DNA of 64,000 nt from Cannabis sativa. Taxonomy: Eukaryota > Streptophyta > Magnoliopsida > Rosales > Cannabaceae. The position numbers and the translations under genes were made by a program. The notes below the pieces were generated by a model, which saw only the letters and a list, made by a program, of their open reading frames with translations, did no database searches and was not told where the DNA came from. Positions within the stretch are counted from its first letter, which is position 1, and every line of letters begins with the position of its first letter. Of this stretch, positions 49,474-61,973 are shown piece by piece. The DNA is taken from positions 40,037,257 to 40,101,256 of the forward strand of contig NC_083607.1 in the NCBI RefSeq assembly GCF_029168945.1, in the 5' to 3' direction.

Positions 49474-50580
49474 AATGTTTGGTGGGCATGAGCACCAGGA
49501 CCCACCATATTCACATTTTTTGGCCCCTCATTTATTTGGCCAATGATATTAGTAGTAGCATTATTACCATGATCAATAGCAATATGTTTCCTTTTTAGTT
49601 CAACATTTACCAGCTCTTCATCCTCTTTACGGCTTTCATAAATCACAATCCCTTTATTTTTGGGATGTGATTGTGCTAAATCACGGGAGGATTTGTCCAT
49701 GAAAGCAGTAGATGATTAATTGGCAGAATTGGCTCCACGATTGGTGGGATTTGCTGCAGGAGGTGAGCTGTTGGAAGATCGGTCGGAGCGAATGAAAGGT
49801 GAAACAGAGACCTGGCGGTGTCGACGAGGTGTGGCCTTCATCCCTATGCCATACGGCTTAACCAAAGAGCTTGGCGGTGTGTCAAATAATCGTGGACAAA
49901 ACCTTTGTGAATGTCCTATTATTCCATAAATAAAGCAAAAAACTAGGACGTATTCATATTTGGACGTAGCATAAAAACTATCACCGTCGCGCTTACGAAA
50001 CTTCATCCTTCTTTTCAATGGCTTCTTGAGAGATAGAGATACACACACTCGAAGATATTCACGCCAAACTCCAACAAAACTATTTGGGTCAGATTCAAAA
50101 AAGTGCCTAAGTAATTACCAGCATCACGAACAACCTTCATAGATAAGAATCCTGATTGCAAATCATGTATTTGCACCCACAAATCAATAGAATTTAGGCT
50201 TAGAATCCTAAGATTGTCTCCATCTTTCAGTCGGACAATAATAATTTACTTCTGATCATAAGTCCATGGGCTACCCGTAATAACCCGCTGAACATCAACC
50301 TCATGATAAAATTGAAACAGGAATCGATTCTGATCAAGTTGTTTGATATACATGCCTTTTCTAGGCTTCCACAAATTGACCATTATATTTTGAAATAGCC
50401 AAAAGTCTGAGATCTTTCCTGTGAGTAGTCGGCCGACGAGGCACCATCTGGTGTCAATGGCTTGTTCATCGTCATCACCACCGGTATTCTCATCATAGTA
50501 AACTTCCTCATTCTCTTCTTCTTCAAGTTGTATATCCTTCCAGCGATCTTCAAGATCCTTTACCTGACTACTAGACGTCA
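49470..50580 (-). pseudogene. LINE ORF1, DUF4283 and zinc-knuckle protein
   Basis: Starts at the ATG at 50580 (MTSSSQVKDLEDRW). The acidic N-terminus is followed by a DUF4283-like region (VGRLLTGK, MVNLWKPRKG, FLFQFYHEVDVQRVITGSPWTYD). A TAA at 50246 and a frameshift before 50048 interrupt it. Further on, a CCHC-type knuckle reads C-F-I-Y-GIIGHS....C, its second Cys lost. The tail is basic and Ser-rich, ending at the TGA at 49472-49470 that overlaps the ORF2 start. In plant L1 elements this protein binds the element RNA. Confidence 0.88.
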
Positions 50581-50771
50581 TGGCACACAACAAGCTAGTT
50601 TGACAGTCGAAGGGTGGAAAAGTACAAGGATATGATTCGTACAAAAGAATGGCACAGAATAGAGCACACAATCACACACTCACACATACACACTCAAAAG
50701 AGATAGACAATTTAAGAACAAAGAGACATTAGAATAAGCTTTTCGTTCTAAATGTAATTTAATTAAGTATT

Positions 50772-51859
50772 GTTCATATGTGCACCTAAAAGATGAATAT
50801 GAACAAAGAGGTGACAAAAAATATTTAATTAATCAAAATTATTAAGGATTATATTATTTACTAAATAATTTTTATTAATATATTTCTGTGTAATATTTTT
50901 GTGTATGTATTCGATTCGAATTCTTAGATAAATTTTATAAAATACGGATACGCTCAACCTTACTTCATGTAAATTGACTTGCCATGGAATGGTATGTGGT
51001 TAAAATTGTTTGTGTGTTAAAAGTGACATAGAGTGAATTTTTTATTTTATTAAAGCTAATTAGGATTGTTGTCCCTTAAATTTTGACATGTACCAAATCA
51101 TGTTCCTTGAGCTTTTCTAGCTATTAAAATTTTCTCTTGAACTATTAAGATGATTGGATTTAAGGACTTTTGTCCAGATTTATTCAATATTACTAACTCG
51201 GTTATTGTTTATGTACCAAATAATTTTGTTATGCTTTCAATGGTGATAAGAAATTTAGTCTCTTAAATACAAATCAAACTTACTAGATGTTGAGAAAAAA
51301 TAAATAAGTTACAAAAATATGTGAATCAGGATATATTATTTTAATTTTATTTTAGAAGAGGAGACTTATAAACTTGAATACACTTATCAGACATCAGTGG
51401 GTGCGGTGAAAATAGGATCATCGTCCTTTGCATGGTTTTCATTTTTCACATTTTTCAATTTGATCCTAAAATTGGATACATTCACACCATACTGAAGGTA
51501 TCCTTTTTCTATGGTAGTGCATCCTCTTCATAACTCCTAATTACAAAGTTCTAGCTTACTCAAAAATGGCTTTCATTCTTCAATATGGGTAGCTATATTT
51601 CAGCAAGGGACCTGTGAGGAAACTAAAAGAAAAATTGCTCAACTATGTATTATTAATATAGTTTATCCCAATCACACATATGTAAGTAACTTGAATATTT
51701 TAATCAACCTCAAAAGTATGAAGAGTACACGACACAAAACTAATTATCAACCAAAAGCATAAGAATATTTTGTCTACCAAGAATGAAAGAAAAATAGATG
51801 CAAGAAAAGGACTACTCGAATTTTTTTACAAAATAGAGAACCTTAAATAAAAAGAATTA
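50772..51859. other. AT-rich intergenic stretch
   Basis: No gene or clear repeat. The 3' LTR of the Copia element on the right would be expected near 51600-51860, but I find neither a PPT nor similarity to the LTR-like segment at 56363-56940. Confidence 0.45.
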
Positions 51860-52125
51860 AACAATGAAAACCCCTAAAGATTTTTTGAGGGAGTCAAACA
51901 GACTAGAATCTAGGGCCTTAGTAAAAAGATCAGCCAATTCCTTTTTAGTATCAATATATTCCAACTGCAATGTTTGAGTGGCAACAAGTTCCCTAATAAA
52001 ATGATGTCTTATGTCAATGTGTCTTGTATAAGAATATTGAACAAGATTTTCAAAACTATTTATAGCCCTAGTATTATCCCAAATAGAATAATAAGTAAGA
52101 ATAAAAGTGAGAGTATAACAATTAT
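51860..52125 (-). pseudogene. Copia RNase H, C-terminal fragment
   Basis: On the minus strand the frame reads IWDNTRAINSFENLV, then the conserved HIDIRHHFIREL, LQLEYIDTKKELADLFTKAL and a short tail. These are the final RNase H motifs of a Copia pol (the D-N...AI step, the H-I-D-I-R-H-H-F block and the LAD.FTK end). The catalytic first half is missing because the internal deletion joins this piece to gag-pre-integrase. Confidence 0.85.
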
Positions 52126-53705
52126 CAACAAATCTAAAGCCTTATAAAATACATTGTTTATCACTGTTAAGAACAAAACAATGATCATTGTCAAAATTAA
52201 TAGTATATCCTTGATCATAAATCTGACTAATGCTAAGTAAATTAGCTTTTACTCCCTTAACAAGCATAACATTTTCAAGCATGGGAACCCTTCAAAATTG
52301 AGAGTTCCCGAACCAAGACATTTCCTGCTAAACCTTTGCCAAACATGACTTCACCACATTGTATTAATCTGATATTTATCAAAATATCATTGTCACCAAT
52401 CATATATCTAGAACAATCACTGTCAAAATACCACATTTGTGAAGCAACACTTTTATCATAAAAAACAGCTAAAACATTTTTTTCTTTTCAATCCATTTTT
52501 ATTTCCAAGCACTAAGTTTCTTTTAAAGATTTTTCAAATTACCCAAATAATAAGTTTTGTACATATTTTCATGGTGAAAATTTTTGGCCTAATAGGCCCC
52601 TTAATACCACAAAATGAAAAATAGGAATAAACCTACTTACTTGAAATCTTACCCTTTTTGTACTTACTACACATTTGTAGCAGCAGACCTTGAATTTACA
52701 GTAGCATGTAAATTTACTGGAACACTAAATTTGACAAATTTAATTTTTCCAAAACATTCAGTACCATTTAAACCTATTCCAGCATAGCCTCTTTAACCTT
52801 CACTAAACTTCTTAAAAAAATAGAAGAAACATGGTTAAGCATTTGAACATTTTTCTTGAAATTTTCAAGTTCCTTCTAACAAATTAATTTCTTCATCTAA
52901 CAAACAACAGTCTTATATTTTTTTAATTTTTAATTTTTTTTAAACAAATAACCTGTATTCGCTTTTCATACATAACCTTGTAAGACTCAACCAAAGATTC
53001 TTCACAGATTTCAAATTCATCAAAATCAGAATCTTCTTTTTTAATAACATACCAATGTCTCCTCACTTGTGAATCATAAAACAAACTCGAAGAAATAGAT
53101 GTTAGTGCAATATTATTAGAATTTTCTTCATTACTATGGATTTCATCATCACTCCATGTTACATTGAAGCTTTTCTTACTCTTTTATAGAGTATTTGCAC
53201 ATTCAGATTGAATATGTCCAAAACATTCACACTCTCTGCATTGAATTCCCTTTTTATTGTTAGTTACTGAAGGTTTAAAAGAAGTATTTTCTTTTGAAAT
53301 TTTTGGAGAATTCTTTTCGTAACTTATCTTTTTTTATGTATTTTTGAAAGGTTCTAGTGAAAACATCCATTTTATCATCTTCTTCATTATTTGAACATTC
53401 TTTTTTAGCAACATTAAAAGTAATACTTTTACCTCTATCAATAGTGGACTTGAGTTTGTCTTTTTGCTTGCTATTTTTGATTTAGTTCAAAGGTACGCAA
53501 GGAACCCATTAACTCCTCCACCTTCATCTTACTAAAATCTTTTCCTTCTTTCATATTTACGAGTTTAGTACCTAACCTGTTTGCAAGAACTCCTACAATA
53601 TTTCTGATATGAACATATTCATCAAGCTTTTCACCAAAAGTAAATGTTCATTATCTACATTAAACAATTTTTCATGAAATTCAGATATGGTTTCATTTCA
53701 AGACA
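52126..53705 (-). pseudogene. Copia gag C-terminus, zinc knuckle, protease, gag-pre-integrase
   Basis: From right to left on the minus strand: capsid end (ETISEFHEKL, MKVEELMGSLRTFEL near 53500), an intact CCHC knuckle CRECECFGHIQSEC (near 53195-53240), protease with WYFDSDCSRYM (near 52400-52440; the usual DSG is DSD), GEVMFGKGLAG, then NVMLVKGVKANLLSISQ and FDNDHC of the gag-pre-integrase. Several frame changes break it. Protease normally matures the polyprotein; here the catalytic DSG is altered as well. Confidence 0.82.
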
Positions 53706-53710
53706 TTCTA

Positions 53711-55901
<2,191 letters not shown>

Positions 55902-55906
55902 TTCTA

Positions 55907-56316
55907 AGATCATCAAATTTGTTCTAACACATAATAAACCTAGAGCGCTTAACATCCAAAGTTCTTTCATATTGAGTTTGAAAGATTTTCCAAGCATCCT
56001 TAGTAGATTTACAAGAAGATATAAGCATAATAAAACATTCACCTACTCCATTAATTATAGCATGTAAAGCTTTTCTATTACAAGCTGATAACTTATCATC
56101 TTCAATAGGCCATTCAAGTTAAGGTTTTACCTTTGAATTGCTTTTGGAATCTACCACAACATGATCAGACCATCCTGAAAGAATGATTCTCCAAGCTTTT
56201 GCATCTTGTGACTTGATAAATACCCTTATTCTAACCTTCCAATAAGGAAGTGGTGGATGAGAAATGGAACTTCCTTCAGCAAAAAACGATGTATTGCACA
56301 TATTATACAAGAAAAC
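55907..56316 (-). pseudogene. Copia gag N-terminal fragment
   Basis: The minus-strand frame starting near 56310 contains HPPLPYWKVRIRVFIKSQDAKAW and LSGWSD, the substrate-binding (DUF4219-type) start of a Copia gag, followed by a UBN2-like stretch. A stop at about 56121 and frameshifts break it before solo LTR 2 enters at 55901; the capsid region resumes at 53705. Confidence 0.85.
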
Positions 56317-56344
56317 ATTAAAGGATCACACTAAGAGTTTAGTG

Positions 56345-56360
56345 TCCAACTTTGATACCA
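56345..56360 (-). other. Primer binding site of the deleted Copia element
   Basis: The minus strand reads TGGTATCAAAGTTGGA, one base off the common plant Copia PBS TGGTATCAGAG, two bases after a CA that would end the 5' LTR. Confidence 0.7.
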
Positions 56361-56362
56361 AA

Positions 56363-56940
56363 TGAAAAATCATATTTTTGTAAATGCCAAAATATTAATT
56401 AAATTCCAGTAATTAAAAACACAAATGTTACGATCTGTAATAAGAACATAGAAACTTGTTGCTGCAGAACACAGATTTGTAGTAGCAGAACATAATTAAC
56501 ATTACAGAATATAAAAACTTGACACAAGAGAATTATATGTGGCATCAGTGTTCTTTCACACTGTTTTATTATACGGGGTCATGCCCAGAGAATGAAATTG
56601 ATTAGTAAAGTATCAAATATTACAAAAGCAATTAATTTAAACAAATTTAGGCTCACTCTAATAATTTTTTACAACCCGTTATAATTCACGTTGCTTATCT
56701 GATTTTGAACAACACCAAGTAGTGAACTCCCTTTAGCTATTGATGTGTGCTTACTTTCTCCTGAAGTTAGGCTTAAAAAAATCTTCTCACGAAGATCCAC
56801 GCTTGTTCAAAGCTTCTCTTCAATCTGTTCTATGAATAGTATGAGATCATAACAAGAAAACTAAAACTTAGTTGAACACTCTAGGTTTTTACAAATGAAA
56901 TACTTCTCACAAAGATAGATCTGAAAAATATACGAGGCTA
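56363..56940 (-). mobile_element. Probable 5' LTR of the deleted Copia element
   Basis: Begins with TG next to the PBS. It holds a 'ggggtcatgcccagag' block like that near 38211. The outer (right) end is uncertain; I see no TSD. Confidence 0.5.
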
Positions 56941-57339
56941 GAAGATCCACCCACACGTGGAGAGCCAAACGGCCCATGGATGGCCTCTTCCCTTCTCTTT
57001 TGTCTCTACACAATACCGATACCACCATGTAAGTTTTCTCTGCTCTCTCTTTCTTTCGGTCTCATGGGTGAAACATTTTTTTGTACAGATTTTTGATTTG
57101 GGGACGAAGACGAAGAGGACTACCATTTTCTATTTTTGGGTTTTTATTTAATGATTGTACTTGTTGTGTTTTGTATTTGGATCTGTGTTTAAATTTTCCT
57201 TGTATCTTTATTTGTGTATATCTTAGTATTTCTATATTTCTATTTTAGATTTGTAAAATTAAAATGAACATTAAAATCTGGGTATTGTTTTAGATTTGGG
57301 TGTGATATCAGGATTTCTTTATTTTTTTATTTGGTTTTT
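56941..57339. other. Unassigned stretch
   Basis: No supported gene. A 62-64-codon open frame on each strand around 56940-57150 lacks any recognisable domain. It may belong to the CACTA element whose end follows. Confidence 0.35.
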
Positions 57340-57557
57340 TGTTGTGGCGGTACAAAATCGACGGGAATGTTGTAAAAATTTTTCTTTACTCTATTAGCGA
57401 CTGTTTTCAACCGTCGCTAATTTTTGGTACCGACGGTTAAAAATTGATGCAAAATAATGTAGTTTTTGCGTCTATGGTATATACGTTAGTTTTAACAATC
57501 GATGCTAATAGAATATCTGTCACTTGTAAACCGACAAAAACACCATATTTTGTAGTG
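57340..57557. mobile_element. Right end of a CACTA-type DNA transposon (partial)
   Basis: The plus strand ends ...ATATTTTGTAGTG, which on the other strand is CACTACAAAATAT, a typical En/Spm-CACTA terminus. Inside it lie subterminal repeats of the 'gcgac.gt..tcaaccgtcgctaa' kind, including the inverted pair near 57395-57418. The matching left end (CACTACAA on the plus strand) was not found in the window, and no transposase is visible. Confidence 0.5.
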
Positions 57558-58440
57558 GTGATTATTTGATATGCAATAAACATGTCAAAATCAAATTTAA
57601 CAATTAGAATAAAGAGAGAGTCAATTTTTTCAAAACAAAAAAAAAAAAAAGTAACTTTCCATAAAGAAAATTCATTCTCTTGTAAGACAAGTTTCTAAAA
57701 TTAAAAATAACAGTTGAAAATAAAATTTTCTTATAAGGAAAAAAATAATAAAAATCACAAATTAACACAAGAAAATTATTTTAATTACCTAATAAATTAA
57801 ATTGTTAGACGTAACAAAATCTTTAACTTATTTGCGTTGATGATGACCATATTAAAAGGCATCCCCTTAGTATTCTTTTTCTCTTTAGCTTTTCTTCATT
57901 GATCGAGTTTAGCGGTTTAAGGTATGAACGAAGCCAAATATTCCCCTTCAAAAGATAAATAAATAGCTGCACATGATTAAATTCTCTTAAAGTTTAAATA
58001 TGATAATGAGTTATATGTACATTTATATTCGAAATACATACTTAAATAACATATATATTATGTTCTGTCATAAATTTTGATTATTTATATATTTAAATAC
58101 TTTTGTGTATCATCCTTCATTTTAAACAATATGAGGGTGCTAAGCATTTTAGCACTTCTCTTAAATTATATATCCTTAAAGAAGGTGTGTTTTATTTGAT
58201 GTTCTCCAAAACAATATCTTGCTTTAATTAATAGTCTGACCACGGATAGCAAAGACCAACTCAAAATTCGAGAAAATTAATGACTCAAACATTAACCAAT
58301 AGAGAGTCCAAAAGTTCGTATAATTTGGTGATATGCTATGATGACGATGATTTAATTTGACGTTAACATTTGTAGTTTCCAGGAAGCTCGCAAGAGAACA
58401 CACAATTCTTTGGCCCCAAGTCTTTATATTATCTTCTCCA
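57558..58440. other. Upstream flank of the VQ gene
   Basis: AT-rich intergenic DNA without coding potential or recognised repeat. It may contain distal promoter elements. Confidence 0.5.
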
Positions 58441-58454
58441 CAAAGTTAATCAAC

Positions 58455-58503
58455 GGTCAAGCCTATAGACTTGTCTTAACATTGACCAACAAGAATATAT
58501 TTA
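58455..58503 (+). promoter_or_regulatory. Promoter of the VQ gene: two W-boxes and a TATA-like box
   Basis: A W-box in each orientation lies 150-200 bp before the start codon: GGTCAA at 58455-58460 and TTGACC at 58482-58487. A TATA-like TATATTTAA follows at about 58496-58504, and a pyrimidine-rich leader (58535-58555) leads to the ATG. W-boxes bind WRKY factors, which are the usual protein partners of VQ proteins. Confidence 0.55.
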
Positions 58504-58652
58504 AGTCACTACAAATACTGTGAAGAGATCCGTCCTTTCTTTTCTCTTTCCATCAAAAATAGATCTCTCAGAAAGAAAACTATTAAACTAAAACCAAAAC
58601 ACACTCAATCACTGATCTTGCCCACTCAATTTTTTTCATACAAGCATACAAA

Positions 58653-59345
58653 ATGAGTCGAGAAACCTTGGCAGCTACTTCTAATGATGAATGGATTCAA
58701 TATTACCACCAAAGCCTTTTGGATGGTGAAGAGCCTATAAGCCACAATAATAATCATGATGTCCTTAGTGGTGTTATGTCGTCCGAGAGCTTAGGGAGTC
58801 CCGGAAGCCCATCACCAACGGCTAGTCAAGATCCCCAGGTTAGTACTCCATCGAAACCCGTCCGGCGACGATCGAGGGCTTCGAAGAAAACTCCGACTAC
58901 CCTTCTCAACGCCAATGCCAACAACTTCCGAGCCTTGGTTCAACAATTCACAGGCTGTCCTACTCCAATTTCCTTTGCCAACCAAAAAGGCCCTCTTAAC
59001 TTGAACTTCGGCCTCAAGAATGCCACTCCCATCATTGAAAGGCCTTTTCAAAACTACAATTATCAAAACCAATCTCATCATCATCAGCCAAGTGTGCCAC
59101 AAAATTTGATTCACCTTCAGCCACATGTACAACAATCTTGCTTTGAAGACAATTATTACAACCAATTGAATCAAGTAGACCAACTATCTTACTCTTCTTT
59201 TAACAGCACTATTAGTACTGTCACGAGTAATGGTTTCTATCCTTCATCCTCATCCTTGAACGCTACTACTAATATGGAGATATCCAATGGCTTTGTCTTG
59301 GAGGATGAGCTATCTTATGATGACTTTAATCAGATTTTCAATTGA
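58653..59345 (+). CDS. VQ motif-containing protein (VQ22/JAV1-like)
   Basis: Intact single-exon gene of 230 residues. The VQ core F-R-A-L-V-Q-Q-F-T-G is at residues 92-101 (FxxxVQxFTG). It is preceded by a basic, nuclear-signal-like RRRSRASKK (71-79) and by TPTTLLNANANN; this arrangement is typical of the VQ22/JAV1 group. A Ser-Pro cluster (48-55) could be a MAP-kinase target. The middle is Gln/Asn/His-rich and probably disordered. The C-terminus is acidic (DELSYDDFNQIF). VQ proteins are nuclear cofactors that bind WRKY factors; JAV1/VQ22 of Arabidopsis (somewhat shorter) represses jasmonate-linked defence. Ortholog status is inferred from motif context, so no symbol is given. The start is the first ATG after the TATA-like box and 5' leader. 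It is the only complete host gene in the window, between a CACTA end and a Copia element. Confidence 0.9.
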   Translation: MSRETLAATSNDEWIQYYHQSLLDGEEPISHNNNHDVLSGVMSSESLGSPGSPSPTASQDPQVSTPSKPVRRRSRASKKTPTTLLNANANNFRALVQQFTGCPTPISFANQKGPLNLNFGLKNATPIIERPFQNYNYQNQSHHHQPSVPQNLIHLQPHVQQSCFEDNYYNQLNQVDQLSYSSFNSTISTVTSNGFYPSSSSLNATTNMEISNGFVLEDELSYDDFNQIFN

Positions 59346-59927
59346 TGATCGGTAAAGTAGAGTAATTATCATTTAATCATTCATATGATTTACTATCCTG
59401 TGCCAAAAAAAAAGAAAAAAAAATATATATAGGAAGATCAATTAGGATTCAACTGCTCAAATTCTATATATTTATGGTCACAGTTGTCATGCGTTAATCA
59501 AATTTCTTGAGTTCCGTGTGTATCATGTGATGTGCCCATTGCAAGTTTATTTATTTGTTAATATTTCATTACAATATTATTATTAATTACTCATTATTGC
59601 CACTTTTTGTTTTCATGTAACATGTTAATTAGCTTGTAGGTAATTAATTTCTCATTAACAAATAATAGATGATTGTCTATCATTAATTAATCATTTGTCA
59701 CTTTTAGCATTTTTTAAAATAATAATGTGAGATACAAAAACAATGTATACTTTGACTGGTTCTATAGATCATTTGTACATATACATAACTTGTTATGAGT
59801 TAGTCCGAGTAAAAGTTAACTAACAATGTAGTGAAAAAAGTAATTAGATAAATATTATTTTGGTATTATTAAAATCTATTCCAAAAAAAAAAAAATAATT
59901 GTATACTCTTAAATGGCGTATATAGTA
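59346..59927. other. 3' flank of the VQ gene
   Basis: AT-rich 3' untranslated or intergenic DNA. No clear canonical polyadenylation signal stands out. The gene and the Copia element to the right are convergently oriented, separated by about 0.6 kb. Confidence 0.5.
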
Positions 59928-60162
59928 TGTATATAACAGCTCGAATGAGCTTGAACCAGAGAAAAGCAAAACAGAGAAAACAGAGAGAAATTGAACAATT
60001 GTATTGAATCAATCAAGTTGTGTACAAACACCAATGCTTTGCTACTTATACTAAGCAACAAGGAAACAAAACAATGCAGCAAAATAACAGAATGTACAGC
60101 TGGACTACCAACTAACCTAACTGATTCCCAACTAACACAAAACTAATAAAACTGTCACAACA
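59928..60162 (-). repeat. 3' LTR of the Copia element (about 235 bp, ends approximate)
   Basis: Bounded by TGTATATAACAG on the left and ACAACA on the right, next to the PPT. The left limit is inferred from a TG and typical LTR size; the second LTR is outside the window, so it cannot be confirmed here. Confidence 0.5.
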
Positions 60163-60170
60163 GTTCTTGA

Positions 60171-60184
60171 AACTCCCCCTCAAG
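60171..60184 (-). other. Polypurine tract of the Copia element
   Basis: The minus strand reads TTGAGGGGGAGTT between the RNase H stop and the LTR, the usual plus-strand primer position. About eight bases separate it from the inferred LTR start. Confidence 0.75.
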
Positions 60185-60560
60185 ATGGAGAAAATATGTT
60201 CTTCAATCCGATCTTGTCTTTAAAGTTGTTGAATTGGTTGGGAAAAAGGGGCTTAGTTAGGATATCTGCTACTTGGTCTTTTGTAGAAACATGGACTGTC
60301 TTTATCACACCTTGTTGCACCTTTTCTCTAACTAAATGACAGTCTATCTCTATATGTTTAGTTCTCTCGTGAAAGACCAGGTTTGCTGCAATGTGTTGGG
60401 CTGACTTGTTGTCACAATAGAGAAAAGCAGGTTCTTCATGTTTGATTTGAAGTTCTTTGAGGATAGAAAGTAGCCAAACCACTTCACAAGTGGTATTAGC
60501 CATGGCTCTATATTCAGCCTCTGCAAAGGACCTTGAAACCGTATGTTGTTTCTTGCTTAT
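60180..60560 (-). pseudogene. Copia RNase H, C-terminal part
   Basis: Minus-strand frame downstream of the TAG at 60561-60563. It contains [59 protein letters not shown] and [11 protein letters not shown], the complete second half of Copia RNase H with its D-N-K-S-A and H-I-E-I-D-C-H blocks. It is in the same frame as the RT open frame, so the only defect here is the stop. RNase H removes the RNA template during cDNA synthesis. Confidence 0.9.
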
Positions 60561-61631
60561 CTAAGAGATGATGGACGTTCCAACAAAAATACAAAAGCCA
60601 GTTGTTGACCTCCTTGTATCTGGACAAGCTGCCCAATATGAATCCGTATAGGCATGTAACTTCACTTCAGTATTGGTAGCAAAGAAAATTCCTTGTCCAG
60701 GAGTCCCTTCAACATATTGAAGAACTCTTTGTGCTGCATGCAAATGAGTGACTCTTGGTGTGCATAAGAGCTGGCTTAGCTTGTTTACTGAGTAGGAAAT
60801 GTCAGGTCTTGTGATGGTCAAATATTGTAGCTTTCCCTTTATCCTTCTATATAATGTTGGATCGGCCAACTTCTCTTTCTCATCAAGCCCAAGTTTGAGA
60901 TTTGCTTCCATTGGTATACTCACTGGTTTGGAACCTAGATAGCCTAGATCTTCCAACAATTGAAGTGCATAAGGTCTTTGTGAAACAAAGATCCCTTTGT
61001 CAGATCTACCAACTTCAAGTCCTAGGAAATACCTCAAATTTCCTAAGTCTTTTAGCTGAAATCTTGTGTGTAATCTTGCTTTGAGAGCTTCAAGTTCCAC
61101 TAAATTGTTGCTAGCAAGAATTACATCATCAACATAAACCAATAGAAATATGAAATTTCCATTGAAATGTTTGATGAACAAGGAATGATCAGTTGCTGAA
61201 TGGTGAAACCCTTCATCATTCAAAGCACTTGAGAACTTGGCAAACCATTGTCTTGAAGCTTGCTTCAATCCATACAATGACTTTTGCAATTTGCAGACTG
61301 CATTTGGTGGTAACTCCCCCTTAGGTCTATACCCTTGAGGTATAGACATATACACATCTTCATGGAGATCACCATGTAGAAAGGCATTATTTACATCCAA
61401 TTGATGTAAATGCCAGCCGTGAATGGCAGCCAAAGAAAGGACTAACTTGACAGTGACAAGCTTAGTAACCGGAGCAAAGGAATCTGTGTAGTCAATCCCT
61501 TCTTGTTGATTATATCCCTTAGCTACCAACCGAGCTTTGAACCTTTCTACACTACCATCTGCATTGAGTTTGATCTTGTAGACCCATTTTGAACCAATGA
61601 CATGGTGTCCCTCGGGTAAAGAAACAATGAT
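60561..61631 (-). pseudogene. Copia reverse transcriptase and start of RNase H
   Basis: Minus-strand frame open from just after the TAG at 61632-61634 to the TAG at 60561-60563. It contains GSKWVYKIK, RLVAKGYNQQEGIDY, DVNNAFLHGDLHEDVYM (first catalytic Asp), CKLQKSLYGLKQASRQW and the YVDD catalytic box in LLVYVDDVILASNN. Thumb (LGLEVGRS) and connection follow, then RNase H YTDSYWAACPDTRRSTTGFC, where the usual DSDWA reads DSYWA. Both bounding stops stand where a Trp (TGG) is expected. The RT domain itself looks complete. Confidence 0.92.
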
Positions 61632-61634
61632 CTA

Positions 61635-61973
61635 TGTATGATTCTTCTCAAGAGCCTCAATCTCAGTGTCCATTGCATTATCCCAAACAGGAATACCATG
61701 AGCTTGATGAAAAAATTCAGGCTCAAAATGACTCGAAATAGCCAGAACAGCAGCTCGAAATGTTGAAGACAGCTTGTTGTAACCAATGACCTGAGACAAA
61801 GGATGAGTAGTGACAAAGGAAACTTTAGCCAACTTGGATAAATTGGTAGAAGCAAGATAACAATGGTATTCATTCAAGTATGATGGTTTATGCACTGCCC
61901 TACCAGATCTGGTATGAGAAAAATTATGAGGAGGAATGTCTGCTGTACGAGGCAGATCTGAAGGCAAATCAGT
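61635..61973 (-). pseudogene. Copia pol linker between integrase and RT
   Basis: Minus-strand frame between the TAG at 61974-61976 and the TAG at 61632-61634. It contains HTRSGRAVHKPSYLNEYHCYLA and the typical entry to RT, WDNAMDTEIEALEKNHT. It continues the integrase frame directly, so the element lost function here by point changes only. Confidence 0.85.

Noticed and set aside
58505..58515. CACTACAAATAC as a possible CACTA left end
   Set aside because: Wrong orientation to pair with the end at 57557, lacks subterminal repeats, and lies in the VQ promoter.
58812..59183. 123-codon minus-strand frame
   Set aside because: Shadow of the VQ gene on the opposite strand.
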